64,000 bases of DNA, from positions 62,001 to 126,000 of the forward strand of contig NZ_SPNT01000008.1 of NCBI RefSeq assembly GCF_004959855.1, read 5' to 3'. A model generated the notes under the pieces. That model had not been told where the DNA came from. It saw nothing but the letters and a program-made list of their open reading frames with translations, and made no database searches. The first letter of the stretch is position 1, and each line of letters opens with the position of its first letter. The translations under genes were made by a program, and so were the position numbers. Positions 62,238-64,000 of this stretch are shown piece after piece. This stretch comes from Nitratireductor sp. XY-223. Its GTDB lineage: Bacteria; Pseudomonadota; Alphaproteobacteria; Rhizobiales; Rhizobiaceae.

Positions 62238-62978
62238 GTGAGTGGAAGCGATCATGGGACACACGGCAGCGTAGCGGTGCAGTCTGGCCGCGCAGCCGAT
62301 ACGGTCATCGCCGAACTGGAGCAACAGATTGTGACCGGCGCGCTCGAAAACAACGCACCGCTGCCGGCGGAGCGCAATCTGATGGAGCAGTTCAACGCGA
62401 GCCGCACGGTCATTCGCGAGGCGATCGCCACCTTGTCGAGCCGCGGCCTCATCGAGAGCAAGCCGCGCTATCGCCCCATCGTCAGGAAGCCGGACTATGT
62501 TACGGCGTTGACGGCCGTCGGTGGCATTGTCCGCCACCTGCTGAGCGAACACGGCGGCGTCAAGAATCTCTATGACAGCCGCGTCTTCATCGAACGCGCG
62601 CTCGTGCGCGAAGCGGCGTTGTCGGCCCAAAAGGACGATATCGGACTGCTCAGACAGGCGTTGGCGGAAAACGAAAGCGCCATCAGCGATTCCGATGCGT
62701 TCTACGCGACGGACACGGCATTCCACGGCGTGCTCTACCGCATCCCGAAAAATCCGATCTTTCCCGCCATCCATGAGGGCTACAAATCGTGGCTTGCGCC
62801 GCACTGGGAGAAGATGCTGCGTTCGCCGGAGCGCAACCTCGTCAACTTCAAGAGCCATGAAGCCATATTCACGGCGATCGTGGAGAGGGACCCCGATGCC
62901 GCCGAGGAAGCGCTGGTCAATCACCTTAAGGCGGCGTGGGAATATGTCCGGGTGACCTTTGACACGGACCAGCTATGA
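62238..62978 (+). CDS. GntR family regulator (FadR/FCD subfamily)
   Basis: The 246-residue protein has an N-terminal winged helix (L-P-A-E-R-N-L-M-E-Q-F-N-A-S-R-T-V-I-R-E-A-I-A-T-L at about residues 42-66) and an all-helical FCD ligand domain with metal-binding His residues (T-A-F-H-G-V-L and similar). It is divergent from the sugar operon and overlaps the GMC oxidoreductase start. GTG 62238 is preferred because GGGAGGAG lies upstream; GTG 62211 would add nine residues. FCD regulators commonly respond to sugar acids, hydroxy acids or keto acids. Confidence 0.88.
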   Translation: MSGSDHGTHGSVAVQSGRAADTVIAELEQQIVTGALENNAPLPAERNLMEQFNASRTVIREAIATLSSRGLIESKPRYRPIVRKPDYVTALTAVGGIVRHLLSEHGGVKNLYDSRVFIERALVREAALSAQKDDIGLLRQALAENESAISDSDAFYATDTAFHGVLYRIPKNPIFPAIHEGYKSWLAPHWEKMLRSPERNLVNFKSHEAIFTAIVERDPDAAEEALVNHLKAAWEYVRVTFDTDQL

Positions 62979-64000
62979 CCGAGACATTCGATCATATCGT
63001 GGTGGGGGGCGGCTCCGCCGGCTGTGTCGCGGCGGCGCGCCTGGCGAGCGACGGCGGCGCGCGGGTGCTGCTGCTCGAGGCCGGCTACTCCAACCGGCAC
63101 CCGCTGCTCGACATGCCGCCCGGCATCTTCAAGATGATCAACGGCTCGAAATATATGCGCTACCACAGGACGACGCCGCAGGATCACCTGGACGGGCGGG
63201 TCCACGAGATACCGCAGGGCCATGTCCTGGGCGGCGGCTCCTCGGTCAATGCGCAGGTCTATATGCGTGGGCGACCGGCCGATTATGACGAATGGGATGA
63301 CATCCTTCGCGGCAACAACGACCGTGTGGGCTGGGGCTGGGATGACGTGCTGTCGCATTTCGTGCGCATGGAAAGCAACAACCGCCTGAACGGCGCGTAT
63401 CACGGCACCAAGGGCCCGATGCTCGTGTCGGATCCTGGACATATCGACCAGTTCTCGCGCTGGTTCGTGCAGGCCGTTCAGACCATGGGAGAGCCGTTCA
63501 ATTCCGACTTCAACGGGCCGAGCCAGCGCGGCGTCGGCTTCTACCAGTTCATGAACCGGCACGGAAAGCGCAGCTCGGCCGCCTACGCTTATGTGGCGCC
63601 GCAGGAATCCAACCCGAATTTGACGGTGCGCCTGCGTTGCGAGGTGCAGAAGATACTGGTGGAGAACGGCCAGGCCGTCGGTGTCGTCTACAAGGACAAG
63701 CGCGGAAACATCCGGCAGGTCCGCAGCGATGGCGAGGTGATTGTGTCGAGCGGCGCGCTGGTAACGCCCAAGGTGCTCATGCTGTCCGGCATCGGACCGG
63801 CCGCGCACCTGGCTGAGCACGGCATCGATTGCAAGGTCGACCTTCCCGGCGTCGGGCAAAACCTGATCGATCACCCCGAGGTGCCCATCACCGCGCTCGC
63901 CAACGGCCGCTATGGCTACTACAAGCAGGGCGAGGGCTGGCGCATGCTGAAAAACGGCATTCAGTTCAAACTGTTCGGATCGGGCCCGGTCACGTCGGCG
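62975..64000 (+). CDS. GMC family FAD-dependent oxidoreductase, C-terminus beyond window
   Basis: The first 342 residues are present. The FAD motif I-V-V-G-G-G-S-A-G-C-V-A-A-A-R-L is at about residues 8-23; the GMC signature G-H-V-L-G-G-G-S-S-V-N-A near 83-94; and S-S-G-A-L-V-T-P-K-V-L-M-L-S-G-I-G-P near 255-272. The family includes choline, alcohol and sugar dehydrogenases. ATG 62975 overlaps the regulator stop (ATGA), so regulator and enzyme are coupled. It probably acts on the same sugar or alcohol as the divergent operon. The frame is open to the end of the window. Confidence 0.88.
   Translation, partial: MTETFDHIVVGGGSAGCVAAARLASDGGARVLLLEAGYSNRHPLLDMPPGIFKMINGSKYMRYHRTTPQDHLDGRVHEIPQGHVLGGGSSVNAQVYMRGRPADYDEWDDILRGNNDRVGWGWDDVLSHFVRMESNNRLNGAYHGTKGPMLVSDPGHIDQFSRWFVQAVQTMGEPFNSDFNGPSQRGVGFYQFMNRHGKRSSAAYAYVAPQESNPNLTVRLRCEVQKILVENGQAVGVVYKDKRGNIRQVRSDGEVIVSSGALVTPKVLMLSGIGPAAHLAEHGIDCKVDLPGVGQNLIDHPEVPITALANGRYGYYKQGEGWRMLKNGIQFKLFGSGPVTSA

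Noticed and set aside
1-64000. CRISPR arrays, tRNA/rRNA genes, insertion sequences, phage genes
   Set aside because: No regularly spaced repeats, RNA gene patterns, transposase-like proteins or terminal inverted repeats were seen on either strand.

Overview
The window is GC-rich and densely coded. It looks like a chromosomal or megaplasmid accessory region of a metabolically versatile alphaproteobacterium, most likely Hyphomicrobiales/Rhizobiales or Rhodobacterales. The basis is the mix of TRAP, TTT and ABC importers, a heterotetrameric sarcosine oxidase, a DddP-type M24 protein, a pyrrolysine-free MttB-like protein and many BetI-like TetR, LysR and FadR-type regulators. I see no rRNA, tRNA, IS element, phage gene or CRISPR array. 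Two genes run off the window: a sulfatase at the left edge and a GMC oxidoreductase at the right edge.

Layout. (1) 1-7.8 kb: sulfatase and a fused TctA-TctB permease; a MarR regulator divergent from a TAXI-type TRAP importer plus a dienelactone-hydrolase-like enzyme. (2) 8.0-22.3 kb: a DctPQM TRAP importer divergent from a LysR regulator, then an eight-gene CoA-thioester operon: HMG-CoA-synthase-fold/DUF35 fusion, thiolase, class III CoA transferase, MaoC hydratase, 3-hydroxyacyl-CoA dehydrogenase, methylsuccinyl-CoA-dehydrogenase-like flavoprotein, second CoA transferase, mesaconyl/itaconyl-CoA-hydratase-like protein. (3) 22.3-25.8 kb: TetR, aminotransferase and ThDP decarboxylase resembling AruH/AruI of the arginine transaminase pathway. 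(4) 25.8-42.3 kb: a methylated-amine/sulfonium region with TetR, soxBDAG, LysR, an MttB-like methyltransferase, a DddP-family protein in tandem with a dimethylglycine-dehydrogenase-like enzyme, and a Pot-type ABC importer. (5) 42.7-52.8 kb: a TetR divergent from a nine-gene operon that encodes a three-subunit molybdenum hydroxylase, a branched-chain-type ABC importer and a CoxG-like protein. (6) 53.0-64 kb: a sugar or sugar-acid locus with an Ytf-type ABC importer, aldehyde dehydrogenase, enolase-superfamily dehydratase, zinc dehydrogenase and SDR, divergent from a FadR-type regulator and a GMC oxidoreductase.

The repeating plan is one regulator, one importer and one set of catabolic enzymes, so the window reads as a chain of largely independent uptake-and-degradation modules with six different importers. 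Regulatory DNA is legible in several places: a promoter with two dyad sites between marR and the TAXI operon, a 22-bp palindrome in front of the aru-type tetR, a tandem pair of 22-bp operators inside the molybdenum-hydroxylase promoter, and a GntR-type operator just downstream of the aldA-type promoter. All five solute-binding-protein genes are followed within about 10-50 bases by a strong inverted repeat.

The parts most likely to be undescribed are the CoA-thioester operon, whose HMG-CoA-synthase-fold protein appears to have Gln in place of the nucleophilic Cys, the pairing of a DddP-family enzyme with a dimethylglycine-dehydrogenase-like protein, and the molybdenum hydroxylase of unknown substrate.
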